A stretch of DNA of 64,000 nt from UBA10649 sp965278965 (GTDB taxonomy: Bacteria > Actinomycetota > Actinomycetes > S36-B12). Positions 7,398 through 15,106 of the stretch are shown here, one piece after another (within the stretch, counting starts at the first letter, position 1; each line of letters opens with the position of its first letter). The stretch is from contig OZ257127.1 in assembly GCA_965278965.1 (NCBI GenBank), positions 1,488,001 to 1,552,000 on the forward strand, read 5' to 3'. A program made the translations under genes and the position numbers. The notes beneath the pieces are model-generated. The model was not told the DNA's origin, ran no database searches, and was given only the letters and a program-made list of their open reading frames with translations.

Positions 7398-8264
7398 GTG
7401 TCACGTCGGATCCCGCCGTGGTCGATGGCCGTCATCGCGATGCTGTCGGTCCAGCTAGGTGCCGCCGTCTCGATCGGAATGTTCGACGACGTCGGCGTCG
7501 CCGGCACTGCGTGGCTGCGGATCACTATCGCGGCCGTCATCCTGCTCGCCGTCGTCCGGCCCCGGGTCTGGCGGTACCGGCCCCGCGACTTGCGCGCGCC
7601 CGCGGTGCTCGGCGTGGTCTCCGGCGTGATGACGTTGAGCTTCCTCGCCGCGATCGACCTGCTCCCCCTCGGCACGGCGGTCGCCATCGAGTTCCTCGGA
7701 CCACTGACCGTCGCCGCGCTGCACGCGAGCGGGCGCCGGGCCCTCGCCTGGCCGGCCCTGGCGCTCGTCGGCGTCGTGCTGCTCACCGAGCCGTGGCACG
7801 GGTCCCCCAGCCTCGCCGGAATCGGCTTCGCGCTGCTGGCCGGCGTGGGCTGGGGTCTGTACATCGTCATCACCCAGCACGTCGGCGACCGGTTCGCAGG
7901 TGTCGAGGGCCTGGCCATCTCGCTGCCGGTCGCGGCAGCGGTCACCGCCGCGTTCGGAATCCCGCAGGCCTGGGGGCACCTCACCGCCGACGTCCTGCTG
8001 GTCGCGCTCGCCGCCGCCATCCTGCTTCCGCTCGTCCCGTGGGTGCTTGAGCTGCTCGCCCTCCGACGCCTGACGAAGTCCGCCTTCGGGACGCTCATGG
8101 CCCTGGAGCCCGTGATCGCACTGGTCATCGGCGCCGTCGCCCTGAGCCAGGGCCCGGGCCTCGGCCAGGTCGTCGGGATCGGCTGCGTCGTGCTGGCCGG
8201 CGTCGCCGCCGAGCGAAGCGGCCGTCGCGCAGAGCTGCCCGACCTCGGGACACCGGTGACCTGA
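7398..8264 (+). CDS. EamA/DMT family exporter (RhtA-like)
   Basis: A 288-residue membrane protein with ten predicted helices in two EamA halves. The second half includes the pattern EPVIALVIGAVALSQGPGLGQVVGIGCVVLAGVAAE, common to RhtA-type amino-acid/metabolite exporters. GTG 7398 follows a strong AAGGAGG site at 7387-7393. Export of amino acids or related compounds is the family role; the substrate here is unknown. The divergent XRE-cupin regulator is the likely controller. Confidence 0.8.
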   Translation: MSRRIPPWSMAVIAMLSVQLGAAVSIGMFDDVGVAGTAWLRITIAAVILLAVVRPRVWRYRPRDLRAPAVLGVVSGVMTLSFLAAIDLLPLGTAVAIEFLGPLTVAALHASGRRALAWPALALVGVVLLTEPWHGSPSLAGIGFALLAGVGWGLYIVITQHVGDRFAGVEGLAISLPVAAAVTAAFGIPQAWGHLTADVLLVALAAAILLPLVPWVLELLALRRLTKSAFGTLMALEPVIALVIGAVALSQGPGLGQVVGIGCVVLAGVAAERSGRRAELPDLGTPVT

Positions 8265-8310
8265 CGGAACCCTGAGCACCCCCTGTCGCGACTACGACGG
8301 GAGGAGCACG

Positions 8311-9078
8311 ATGCACCGCATGACGTTCGAGGTCAGCGCCGAGAGCTACGGCCGCTTCATGGGCCGATTCGCCCGACCCCTGGCCCGCGCGTTCGCCGAC
8401 CTGGTCGAGGTGACGGCGGGGCAGCGCGTCCTCGACGTCGGCTGTGGGTCGGGCGCGCTGACCGACGTCCTCGTCGACCGCGTCGGCGTCGACCATGTGT
8501 GGGCGGCGGACCCGTCGCCGCCGTTCGTCGAGTCCGTCCGCGCGCGTTTCCCGGCGATGGACGTCCGGCTCGCCGGCGCCGAGGGCCTGCCCTTCCCCGA
8601 CGGCGCGTGCGACGTCGTCCTGGCCCAGCTCGTCGTGCTGTTCATGTCAGACCCCGTGCGCGGCATCGGCGAGATGGCGCGGTGCACCCGACCCGGCGGC
8701 CTGGTCGCTGCCAACGTGTGGGACCACGGCGGCGGCACCGGGCCACTGTCACCGTTCTGGTCGGCCGCGCGCCTGTTCGACCCGCAGTCCCCCGACGAGA
8801 TGGACCTGCCGGGGGTGCACGAGGGCCAGCTGGCCGGCCTGTTCGAGGAGGCCGGGCTTCTCGAAGTGACGAGCACGGCGCTAACGGTCCGCGTCGAGCA
8901 TCCGACGTTCGAGGACTGGTGGGACCCGTTCACGCTCGGGGTCGGACCGGCCGGGGCGTACGTCGACAGCCTGGACCCCGCCAATCGGGACCGTCTCCGT
9001 GACCAGTGTCGAGAGCTCCTGCCTGCGGCCCCGTTCAACACCGACGCCACGGCCTGGGTCGCGCTCGCCCGCACCTAG
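8311..9078 (+). CDS. Class I SAM-dependent methyltransferase
   Basis: A 255-residue soluble protein with a Rossmann methyltransferase core. Motif I is VLDVGCGSGALT (about residues 40-51), the acidic motif II is VWAADPSPPFV, and motif IV is FPDGACDVVLAQLVVLFM, followed by a methyltransferase-type motif RCTRPGGLVAANVWDH. The C-terminal 90 residues form a cap that defines substrate. The pattern is closest to ubiquinone/small-molecule (UbiE-like) C- or O-methyltransferases. It sits alone on its strand, so the substrate cannot be inferred. Confidence 0.82.
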   Translation: MHRMTFEVSAESYGRFMGRFARPLARAFADLVEVTAGQRVLDVGCGSGALTDVLVDRVGVDHVWAADPSPPFVESVRARFPAMDVRLAGAEGLPFPDGACDVVLAQLVVLFMSDPVRGIGEMARCTRPGGLVAANVWDHGGGTGPLSPFWSAARLFDPQSPDEMDLPGVHEGQLAGLFEEAGLLEVTSTALTVRVEHPTFEDWWDPFTLGVGPAGAYVDSLDPANRDRLRDQCRELLPAAPFNTDATAWVALART

Positions 9079-9120
9079 CCGCCCGAGGCGTGCCGTGCCA
9101 GAAGGTCGGCGCGGGACCGA

Positions 9121-9624
9121 TCAGGACCGTGCGCGAGGCTCGATGCGCTGACGCAGCGCCGGATCGATGGCGGCGACGACGGTTCGCGCCGCGTCCCCGA
9201 GAGCGTCGAACTGCTCCGGGCTGAGGGCGTCGACCACCAGGCGACGCACCTCGCGCACGTGGCCCGGAGCCGCCTCCTCGAGCTTGCGGCGTCCGGCCTC
9301 GGTCAGCCGGGCAGCGGTCCGCCGACCGGCTTCCGTGCAGGCATGCCGCTCCACCCACCCCGACTGCTCCAGGCGGCTCACGGCATGCGACAACCGCGAG
9401 GGCGATCCCTGCGTGAAAGCAGCCAGGTCTGTCATCGGCATGCCAGTTCCGCCGACGTACTCCAGAGCGACGAGCACGTGGTACTCGAACGTGTTCAGGC
9501 CGGCGTCGCGTTTGAGCTGAGCATCGAGCGCCGGGATGAGCGCCAGCAGGAGGCCGACGGTCGCGATCCAGTCGTCGAGCTGCGCGGCGTCGAGCCAGGG
9601 CACCTCGTCGTCGGGCGTCGCCAT
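9121..9624 (-). CDS. MarR family transcriptional regulator
   Basis: A 167-residue winged-helix protein: dimerisation helices at both ends and a central domain MPMTDLAAFTQGSPSRLSHAVSRLEQSGWVERHACTEAGRRTAARLTEAGRRKLEEA with recognition helix and DxR-like wing (CTEAGRRT). It is divergent from the azoreductase gene, with two identical TTGAACGTTCAA palindromes in the 83-base gap. The pair fits a quinone/oxidant-sensing repressor and its target. Confidence 0.85.
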   Translation of the reverse strand: MATPDDEVPWLDAAQLDDWIATVGLLLALIPALDAQLKRDAGLNTFEYHVLVALEYVGGTGMPMTDLAAFTQGSPSRLSHAVSRLEQSGWVERHACTEAGRRTAARLTEAGRRKLEEAAPGHVREVRRLVVDALSPEQFDALGDAARTVVAAIDPALRQRIEPRARS

Positions 9625-9644
9625 TGGCCCAGCATACGACCGAC

Positions 9645-9656
9645 TTGAACGTTCAA
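9645..9656. promoter_or_regulatory. Operator copy 1, TTGAACGTTCAA
   Basis: A perfect 12-bp palindrome just upstream of marR. An identical copy lies 30 bases further on (centre to centre, close to three helical turns), so two regulator dimers could bind the same DNA face. Confidence 0.75.
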
Positions 9657-9674
9657 CTCCAGACGAGTACGGTG

Positions 9675-9686
9675 TTGAACGTTCAA
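9675..9686. promoter_or_regulatory. Operator copy 2, TTGAACGTTCAA
   Basis: The second identical palindrome lies 22 bases before the azoreductase start. Both copies are followed by CTCC, so the repeated unit is about 16 bases. Confidence 0.75.
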
Positions 9687-9707
9687 CTCCGACCGAAAAG
9701 GACTCCC

Positions 9708-10346
9708 ATGACCCTCCTGCGCATCGACGCATCGATCCAAGGCCCGGCCTCCGCGAGCAGCGCGCTCGCGGACCTCACCCTCAACGAGTTCCTCGCCGCC
9801 CGACCGGACGAGACCGTCATCCGACGCCACCTCGGCGCGGACCCCCTGCCGTCGGACGCCTGGGCGACCGCCGTCAGCGCCGCGTACGTCCCCACCGACG
9901 AGCGTTCGCCCGAGCAGGTCGCGGCACTCGTACTGGCGACGACCATCGCCGATGAGCTCCAGGCCGCCGACGTCGCGATCCTCGCCCTTCCGCTCTACAA
10001 CTTCGGCGTCTCCCAGCACGTCAAGACCTGGATCGACCTGGCCAGCGCCGGCGCGACTCCCGGCACCCGTCTGCTGGATGGGACGCCGACGGTGCTCGTC
10101 ACGACCCGCGGCGGCGCGTACGGCCCGGGCACTCCTCGCGAGGGCTGGGACCACAGCACCGACTACCTGCGCCGGATCCTCGCCGACCACTGGGGTGCCG
10201 AGCTCGTCGTCGTCGAGCGGGAGTTCACGCTCGTGGGCATCAACCCGGCGCTCGACGAGTTCACCGAGCTGGCGTCGTTGATGAAGAAGCAGTCGGAGGA
10301 GTCCGCCGTCGCCGCGGGACACGATCTGGCGCGTATCGCGGCCTGA
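9708..10346 (+). CDS. azoR: FMN-dependent NADH-azoreductase
   Basis: A 212-residue flavodoxin-fold protein. Residues 1-15 (MTLLRIDASIQGPAS) form the FMN phosphate loop, PLYNFGVSQHVKTWIDL (about 99-115) is the AzoR quinone/azo signature, and TRGGAYG (about 142-148) is the flavin-contacting loop. AzoR enzymes reduce quinones and azo compounds with NADH in two-electron steps. It is divergent from a MarR repressor with two palindromic operators, the usual quinone-stress arrangement. The start at ATG 9708 follows the second operator. Confidence 0.88.
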   Translation: MTLLRIDASIQGPASASSALADLTLNEFLAARPDETVIRRHLGADPLPSDAWATAVSAAYVPTDERSPEQVAALVLATTIADELQAADVAILALPLYNFGVSQHVKTWIDLASAGATPGTRLLDGTPTVLVTTRGGAYGPGTPREGWDHSTDYLRRILADHWGAELVVVEREFTLVGINPALDEFTELASLMKKQSEESAVAAGHDLARIAA

Positions 10347-10429
10347 CCATCGGGCGGTAGCGGGGTCGGGCCGTAGCGGGGTCGCGTCGCTCCCGGGCGG
10401 TCACGCCCGGTCCCGCTACGGTCCGATGG
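10347..10429. repeat. Long imperfect hairpin, CCATCGG...CCGATGG
   Basis: The outer arms (10347-10371 and 10405-10429) pair over about 21 of 25 positions around a core CCGTAGCGGG/CCCGCTACGG, and a further direct copy of the core lies inside the loop. The hairpin spans the gap between azoR and the next lipoprotein gene and includes its start codon. It may be a terminator or a palindromic repeat unit. Confidence 0.55.
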
Positions 10430-10878
10430 TGACTCAGTGGACGGCGACGTTTGCGGCGGGCCTAGCCGCAGCCACCGTCGTCCTGACCGGGTGCGCGGCC
10501 CTGCCGAATCCCGAGGCGATCGCGTCCACACCGAGCCCCGCCTCGTCGGTAGCCGGTATCCCGCAAGCTGTTGCGCCACCCGGCAACACGACGGCCATCA
10601 CCGCGCTGACGATCCCCGACGCCGCGGGCTGCACGACAGACGACGGGTCGCTGACGTCCATCGACGTCTCGTGGACCGCGACCGGCAGCGTCCAGGGCAT
10701 CACGTGGACACGCGACGGATCCGAGCTCGGCGACGGGTACGACGCCACGGGCGCGCTCCGGCTCCCGTTCGTGTGCGACGGGCTCAGCCACCACTACGGG
10801 ATCGTCGTGCAGGGCGAGAACTGGCCCAGCGACTACCAGGTCGCGGACAAGATCGTGCTGCCGGGAGGCCCGCGATGA
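10426..10878 (+). CDS. Putative lipoprotein
   Basis: A 150-residue protein whose N-terminus MVTQWTATFAAGLAAATVVLTGCAALP is a lipoprotein signal (lipobox LTGC, Cys23). The mature part has a Pro/Ser linker and a beta-rich domain (SLTSIDVSWTATGSVQGITWTRDGSELGDGYDATGALRLPFVCDGLSHHYGI) with two cysteines that could bond. It is the first gene of an overlapping trio with a tiny membrane protein and a DsbB homologue, so the disulfide machinery may act on it. No family recognised. Confidence 0.7.
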   Translation: MVTQWTATFAAGLAAATVVLTGCAALPNPEAIASTPSPASSVAGIPQAVAPPGNTTAITALTIPDAAGCTTDDGSLTSIDVSWTATGSVQGITWTRDGSELGDGYDATGALRLPFVCDGLSHHYGIVVQGENWPSDYQVADKIVLPGGPR

Positions 10879-11030
10879 TCTGGCTGTTCCTCCTCGCGCT
10901 CGCGGCGATCGCCGCCGCGTTCGTCGGCCGGCGGCGAGGGCTCGCGTTCGCGCTGACGATCGTCGTCCTCGTCGGCGTGTTCGCCGTATTCGTGAGCATG
11001 CAGTGGGGCAACGAGGGGCTCGGGCTTTGA
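10875..11030 (+). CDS. 51-residue small membrane protein
   Basis: ATG 10875 overlaps the lipoprotein stop (ATGA), and its own stop overlaps the next start (TTGA), so translation is coupled on both sides. The peptide has two hydrophobic helices (IWLFLLALAAIAAAFV and LAFALTIVVLVGVFAVFV) joined by GRRRG, which would sit on the cytoplasmic side. It may be an accessory subunit of the DsbB homologue that follows; no family is known to me. Confidence 0.65.
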   Translation: MIWLFLLALAAIAAAFVGRRRGLAFALTIVVLVGVFAVFVSMQWGNEGLGL

Positions 11031-11578
11031 GCGCGCCGCGGAGCCTCGACGCCGCGCAGAAGCTCAATGCTCTCGGCGCGATCGTCGCCGCGCTCGTCAT
11101 CGCCGGCGCGTGGTACTTCGAGTTCTCCACGCACGAGGCGCCCTGCCCGTTCTGCCTGATGATCCGGATCTGCTTCACCGGCATCGCCATCGGCGCGTTG
11201 CTCAACGCGAAGTTCGGTGTCCGTGTCGCGCACTACGGGCTGTGCCTGCTGTTCGCCGTCGTCGGCATGGTCATCGCCTTCTACGACGTCGTGTCGAGCT
11301 ACCCGCCGGTCGGCTCGTGGGGCTCGACTCCGTTCATGGGCCTGCACCTCCCGACGTGGGGGTTCATCTCGTTCGCGGGCGCGGCTGCGCTGATCGGCCT
11401 CGTGATGTTCTGGGAGGCGCAGTTCCGCGGACCGGCCCCTGCTCCCCGCAGCGACGAGCGGTCGACGCTGTGGCGACTCGTCTACTACGTCGCGTTCGCC
11501 CTGATCGCCGCCATCACCGCGGGCAACGTGATCATCGGCTACACGGTCTGCGGCGCGTCACTCACCTGCGCCGCCTGA
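11027..11578 (+). CDS. DsbB-like disulfide bond formation membrane protein
   Basis: A 183-residue, four- to five-helix membrane protein. The loop after helix 1 holds EAPCPFCLMIRIC, the CxxC-containing pattern of DsbB, which reoxidises a periplasmic DsbA-like partner and passes electrons to quinone. A second cysteine pair near the end (YTVCGASLTC) lies after the last helix. I chose TTG 11027 because it overlaps the upstream stop by four bases and follows AGGGG; ATG 11003 is an alternative. Operon partners are a small membrane protein and a Cys-containing lipoprotein. Confidence 0.75.
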   Translation: MSAPRSLDAAQKLNALGAIVAALVIAGAWYFEFSTHEAPCPFCLMIRICFTGIAIGALLNAKFGVRVAHYGLCLLFAVVGMVIAFYDVVSSYPPVGSWGSTPFMGLHLPTWGFISFAGAAALIGLVMFWEAQFRGPAPAPRSDERSTLWRLVYYVAFALIAAITAGNVIIGYTVCGASLTCAA

Positions 11579-11594
11579 CGCAGCTCCCACGCGC

Positions 11595-11651
11595 CGAGCT
11601 TGAGGTTGGCGACACGAATCCGGCCTCCCGGCGTCGCCAACCTCAAGCTCG
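11595..11651. repeat. Perfect 19-bp inverted repeat (family A)
   Basis: The arms 11595-11613 and 11633-11651 are exact reverse complements with a 19-base loop. The core is GAGCTTGAGGTTGGCGAC. A related inverted repeat sharing ACCTTGAGGTT / AACCTCAAGGT lies at 52636-52694, far away. It follows the dsbB stop by 16 bases and has no U-run, so it is not a classical intrinsic terminator. Confidence 0.75.
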
Positions 11652-11742
11652 ACCGGAACTGTCGTGCGCCGTGGGTTCCTAGCCACGACCAGTACCGTGT
11701 GGTCGAGCCGGATCTGAGCGCGCATCGGGGGATCTATTCGAC

Positions 11743-12747
11743 ATGAGCACGCCGCCACCAGACGACCTTCCCAAGAGCCCGTCCGGACGGATTCCCAAGT
11801 GGGTCGTCGACGAGGCATCCGGGCGCCCGGTCGACGTACCGGGCTTCCGCGCCTACGGCACGCCGGATCCCCTGGCGAAGACCGGCAAGGGCCGACCGAG
11901 CACGACCCGGCGCTGGCTGTCGGCCCTCCTCGCAATCGCGATCGTCAGTGGCCTGCTCTACGTCGCCGGCAACCTCGGCATCAACCCGAGCGCGGTGCCG
12001 AACGCCGTGGCGGGCATCCCAGGCGCCGGCGGAGCCGGCAACGCCGAAGCACCACCGGCACACCCCATCAACGGGCCGATGCCCGGGCTTGAGGAAGCCT
12101 CGTCGCCGCTCGGGGCACCGCCGGAGGTCTCTGGCAAGACGTCTACGTCCTACCGGCTCCAAGCGACTCAGGAGGACGACGTCACCCCGGTCACATGGTC
12201 GCCGTGCCGACCGATCCACTACGTGGTCCGCACCGCGAACCAGCCCCGCGGCGGCGCCGCCGGTATCGAACGGGCCGTGGCCGCGGTGTCCGCAGCGACT
12301 GGGCTGATCTTCGTCGCCGACGGGACCACGACGGAGTCACCGGACATGGATCGCGATGCTTACCAGCCAAATCGCTACGGGGACCGGTGGGCGCCTGTGC
12401 TCGTCGCGTGGGCGACGGCGGACGAGGTCCCCGACTTCGGCGTGGACATCGCGGGAGAAGCCGCCAGCGTGCGCGTGACGACGCCGAGCGGCGATGAGGC
12501 CTTCGTCAGCGGGGAGGTCCTTCTAGATCCAGCCAGCTACCGAGAGATCAGCCGTATCGCTGGGCGGCCCGCGGCGGATGCGGTGATCCTGCATGAGTTC
12601 GGCCACCTCGTCGGCCTCGCCCACGTGAACGACACGAAGCAGGTTCTATTTCCTCGGTCCGGGCCGGGGAGCCCAACCGCGTTCGCCCGCGGAGACCTCG
12701 CTGGGCTCGCCGCGCTCGGTCGCGGTGCGTGCCAGCCCGACATCTAG
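11743..12747 (+). CDS. Membrane-anchored matrixin-like zinc metalloprotease
   Basis: A 334-residue protein with a cytoplasmic N-terminus of about 57 residues, one membrane helix (about 58-79) and an extracellular catalytic domain. The zinc motif HEFGHLVGLAH (284-294) matches HExxHxxGxxH of matrixin/metzincin proteases, and QVLFPRSG behind it would be the Met-turn region although Met is replaced, which is unusual. The N-terminal segment GRIPKWVVDEASGRPVDVPG recurs in actinobacterial members. Substrate unknown. ATG 11743 has no strong ribosome site. Confidence 0.8.
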   Translation: MSTPPPDDLPKSPSGRIPKWVVDEASGRPVDVPGFRAYGTPDPLAKTGKGRPSTTRRWLSALLAIAIVSGLLYVAGNLGINPSAVPNAVAGIPGAGGAGNAEAPPAHPINGPMPGLEEASSPLGAPPEVSGKTSTSYRLQATQEDDVTPVTWSPCRPIHYVVRTANQPRGGAAGIERAVAAVSAATGLIFVADGTTTESPDMDRDAYQPNRYGDRWAPVLVAWATADEVPDFGVDIAGEAASVRVTTPSGDEAFVSGEVLLDPASYREISRIAGRPAADAVILHEFGHLVGLAHVNDTKQVLFPRSGPGSPTAFARGDLAGLAALGRGACQPDI

Positions 12748-12796
12748 GCCGAGCTGCGTCCGTCAGCGTCCTCGGGGCACGAGCGCGGGACGGAAG

Positions 12797-12982
12797 TCAG
12801 CGCGCAGGTCCGGAGAGGTCGTCTACGCCGACGTCACCGGCAAGGTCCTTCGTCTCGGCCTTGAAGATCCTCAACGACCGGCCGAGCCCACGAGCGGCGT
12901 CGGGCATGCGCTTGGCGCCGAAGAAGAGCAGCACGAGTGCGACGATGATCAGCCATTCCCAGCCACGAAGCTGACTCAGCAC
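12797..12982 (-). CDS. tatA: TatA/TatE-type twin-arginine translocase subunit
   Basis: A 61-residue protein: one N-terminal membrane helix (WEWLIIVALVLLFFGAKRMPDAARGLG) with the FGxKxxPxxxR hinge, then an amphipathic helix and a short acidic tail. TatA oligomers form the pore for folded Tat substrates. It starts at GTG 12982 behind AAGGGGG. No tatC is nearby. Its promoter carries a LacI-type operator shared with the catabolic island, whose binding protein is a Tat substrate, so this may be a dedicated extra TatA. Confidence 0.85.
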   Translation of the reverse strand: MLSQLRGWEWLIIVALVLLFFGAKRMPDAARGLGRSLRIFKAETKDLAGDVGVDDLSGPAR

Positions 12983-13011
12983 GGTGACCCCCTTCGCAGC
13001 ACTGTCTCGCA

Positions 13012-13058
13012 AAGGTACCCGCGTCTCCCCCATTCGGTCAAGAACAACCGCTTGTTCT
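13012..13058 (-). promoter_or_regulatory. tatA promoter with LacI-type operator
   Basis: Reading leftward, the operator AGAACAAGCGGTTGTTCT (13058-13041, 7-bp arms) runs into -35 TTGACC (13041-13036), then 18 bases and -10 TACCTT (13017-13012), 30 bases before the tatA start. The operator overlaps the stop codon of the upstream gene. The half-site matches those at 15111 and 28836. Confidence 0.65.
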
Positions 13059-15081
13059 AGGCCATTCGCATCACTTTCCGGACCACATTCGTGCACAGTC
13101 GCCGGAGCGGCGCGGGGCTGTCCTGAACGACGAGGCAGCCACTCGCCGTGATCGACCCGATGGCGAGAACCAGGCCGCCTGCAGGAGTTCGCGTCATCAC
13201 CAGGTCTGCACGCACCGCAGGGTCGGGAGCCCGTCCGCGACCCGACTCGAACGTGCCGAAGTGGTCCGGTGCGCTCGGCCCAGCCGTGGCCAGGACCACG
13301 CTGACCCCCGGCGTCGGCATCCCCGGGTCGAAGGCGTCGAACTCGTTCCCGGCACCCGTGTTGATGCCTTCGGCCCCGAACACGTCGCCGACGCCCTCGA
13401 AGACCCAGTCCCACTCTTCCGACTTGCCGTCCTCCGTTCGGACGAACTCAAGGCAGTCGGCTCCGAACCCGGAGAACGAGACACCGACCGAGGCGGACGG
13501 GGGTCTGTCCGAATCCGCCCACAGACCGCCAATCTGGTCCTCGAACTGGTGCTCCCGGTCCCCGGGCTCGACCGAACAGGTCTGAGACCCGCCCCAGCGC
13601 CGGACCTCCATGAGGTGCGGTGCTTCGGGATGCAGCGAGGTCACCCAGTAGAGGCCGTTGCCCCCCAGATAGATGACACTCCCCCCACGGTTCAGGAACG
13701 TATCGAACGCGTCGAGCATCCGCTCCGTCCAGTACTCCGGATGAGCGGAGAGCACGAGCAGACGAGCGTCGCCGAGACCGTCGACTCCGTCGGAGTGAAG
13801 CTCACGATCGTCCACGATCCCCGGCGCCATGCCCTCCGACTCCAGCCAGTGCCACGCATAGAGGTCGGCCATCATCAGGTGCGTCACCACGGAGCCATTC
13901 GCTGCAAAGCCGTCGCCCCCATCGACCTCCAGTCGTGCGCGCGGCGACAACGTCGGGCAGGGGCGCCGAGCCGTGGTGACCACCACCGGCGACCCGTCGG
14001 CATGGAGTGAGTAGTGCGATCGGCCCGGCCAGTCCTCCGGCGAGCGGCCCAAGTTGCCATAGGCCTGCCACGTAAGGGTCGGCACGAGGAGCATGACCTC
14101 GGCACGGCCAGGAACGACGAACGGGACCTCAACCGAGGTCGCGCCGTCGTCGACGACTACCGCGTACAGACCGGCCGGGGTATCAGGGGGAACTGGGATT
14201 GTCTGGGTCACCGGCCATCGGCAGTCGTCGAGATCATCGGTGTGGAAGTGCAGGGAGCCGGGGCCCACGATCGGCACGTCGGCTCGCCCCGGCGACGGCG
14301 GAACGAGGGCGCTCCAGGTGGGAGCGTTGTACAGCCGAAAGTCCGAATCAGGCCGCGTCGATGCGCGTACGCGATCCGGGTCGCTTCGATCGCCGAGGTC
14401 CCAGCTCACGTCTGCTGCACGTGCCGTGCCGTTCATCACCGCCATGAGGTCGACGGCCTCCAGCGCGCCTCGATCGACGCGGACGCCAGCAACGAGGCCA
14501 TCCAGCTGTCCGCCATCGTGGCCCGGTACGGATCCGATGTGCAGCGACGTCCCCGCGGTGTCGCACCCACCTGCGGCGAGAACTTCGACCAGCGGACCTC
14601 CGGTCCTGCCCCAATGCGACCCGACCACGGTCACGGCGTCAGGCTGCAGGGCGACTCCGACGAACGTCCACTGCCGCTCCCGCACGCGGATACCGCTTGA
14701 CGCGAACCCCGAGGGCCCGCGCACGCCGATGACTCCCGCGCGCACCTCCAAAGCGCACGGACCTTCGCGACCCGGCCACCCGAAGATCGTGGGATCCGAT
14801 CCAACGGACGTGAGCTGGACCCATGCAGTGATCGTCACGTCACGCCCGATCGGGAGCGCCTGATCGGCGACCGCGTATGAGCCGACGGACGTCTGTTGCT
14901 CGGCAAGGACGATGGACCGGCTCCCCCATGCGCACTCGTCGAAGAGAACGCCCGGACCCCGGTCACTCGGATCCGAATGTTGCCACCGGCGCACCGATAC
15001 GCGCGCGGGACCTGTCCCGCTCGCATGGAGGCGAAGAGCCTCACCGGCTCGGACCGACTGCTGATCTACGTAGGCACGCAT
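13057..15081 (-). CDS. N,N-dimethylformamidase large-subunit-like protein
   Basis: A 674-residue cytoplasmic protein. Residues about 75-220 form a concanavalin/LamG-like beta-sandwich (ITAWVQLTSVG, WTFVGVALQ). The C-terminal half is the N,N-dimethylformamidase beta-subunit domain, with TWQAYGN (about 337-343), MADLYAWHWLE (404-414), SAHPEYW (445-451) and GGSVIYLGGNG. Known DMFases bind mononuclear iron through Tyr, His and Glu, and the HPE triplet is the best ligand candidate. The family hydrolyses amides such as DMF, but DMFase normally has a small subunit and none is seen here, so the substrate is open. It starts at ATG 15081 just downstream of a LacI-type operator. Confidence 0.75.
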   Translation of the reverse strand: MRAYVDQQSVRAGEALRLHASGTGPARVSVRRWQHSDPSDRGPGVLFDECAWGSRSIVLAEQQTSVGSYAVADQALPIGRDVTITAWVQLTSVGSDPTIFGWPGREGPCALEVRAGVIGVRGPSGFASSGIRVRERQWTFVGVALQPDAVTVVGSHWGRTGGPLVEVLAAGGCDTAGTSLHIGSVPGHDGGQLDGLVAGVRVDRGALEAVDLMAVMNGTARAADVSWDLGDRSDPDRVRASTRPDSDFRLYNAPTWSALVPPSPGRADVPIVGPGSLHFHTDDLDDCRWPVTQTIPVPPDTPAGLYAVVVDDGATSVEVPFVVPGRAEVMLLVPTLTWQAYGNLGRSPEDWPGRSHYSLHADGSPVVVTTARRPCPTLSPRARLEVDGGDGFAANGSVVTHLMMADLYAWHWLESEGMAPGIVDDRELHSDGVDGLGDARLLVLSAHPEYWTERMLDAFDTFLNRGGSVIYLGGNGLYWVTSLHPEAPHLMEVRRWGGSQTCSVEPGDREHQFEDQIGGLWADSDRPPSASVGVSFSGFGADCLEFVRTEDGKSEEWDWVFEGVGDVFGAEGINTGAGNEFDAFDPGMPTPGVSVVLATAGPSAPDHFGTFESGRGRAPDPAVRADLVMTRTPAGGLVLAIGSITASGCLVVQDSPAPLRRLCTNVVRKVMRMA

Positions 15082-15106
15082 CACGACCCGAACCTAGCTC
15101 AAGCGG

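Noticed and set aside
9079..9120. Terminator between the methyltransferase and marR genes
   Set aside because: No stem with matching arms longer than four bases and no U-run.
12983..13056. Possible small upstream ORF before tatA
   Set aside because: The stretch is fully accounted for by the promoter, operator and leader; no start with coding bias.
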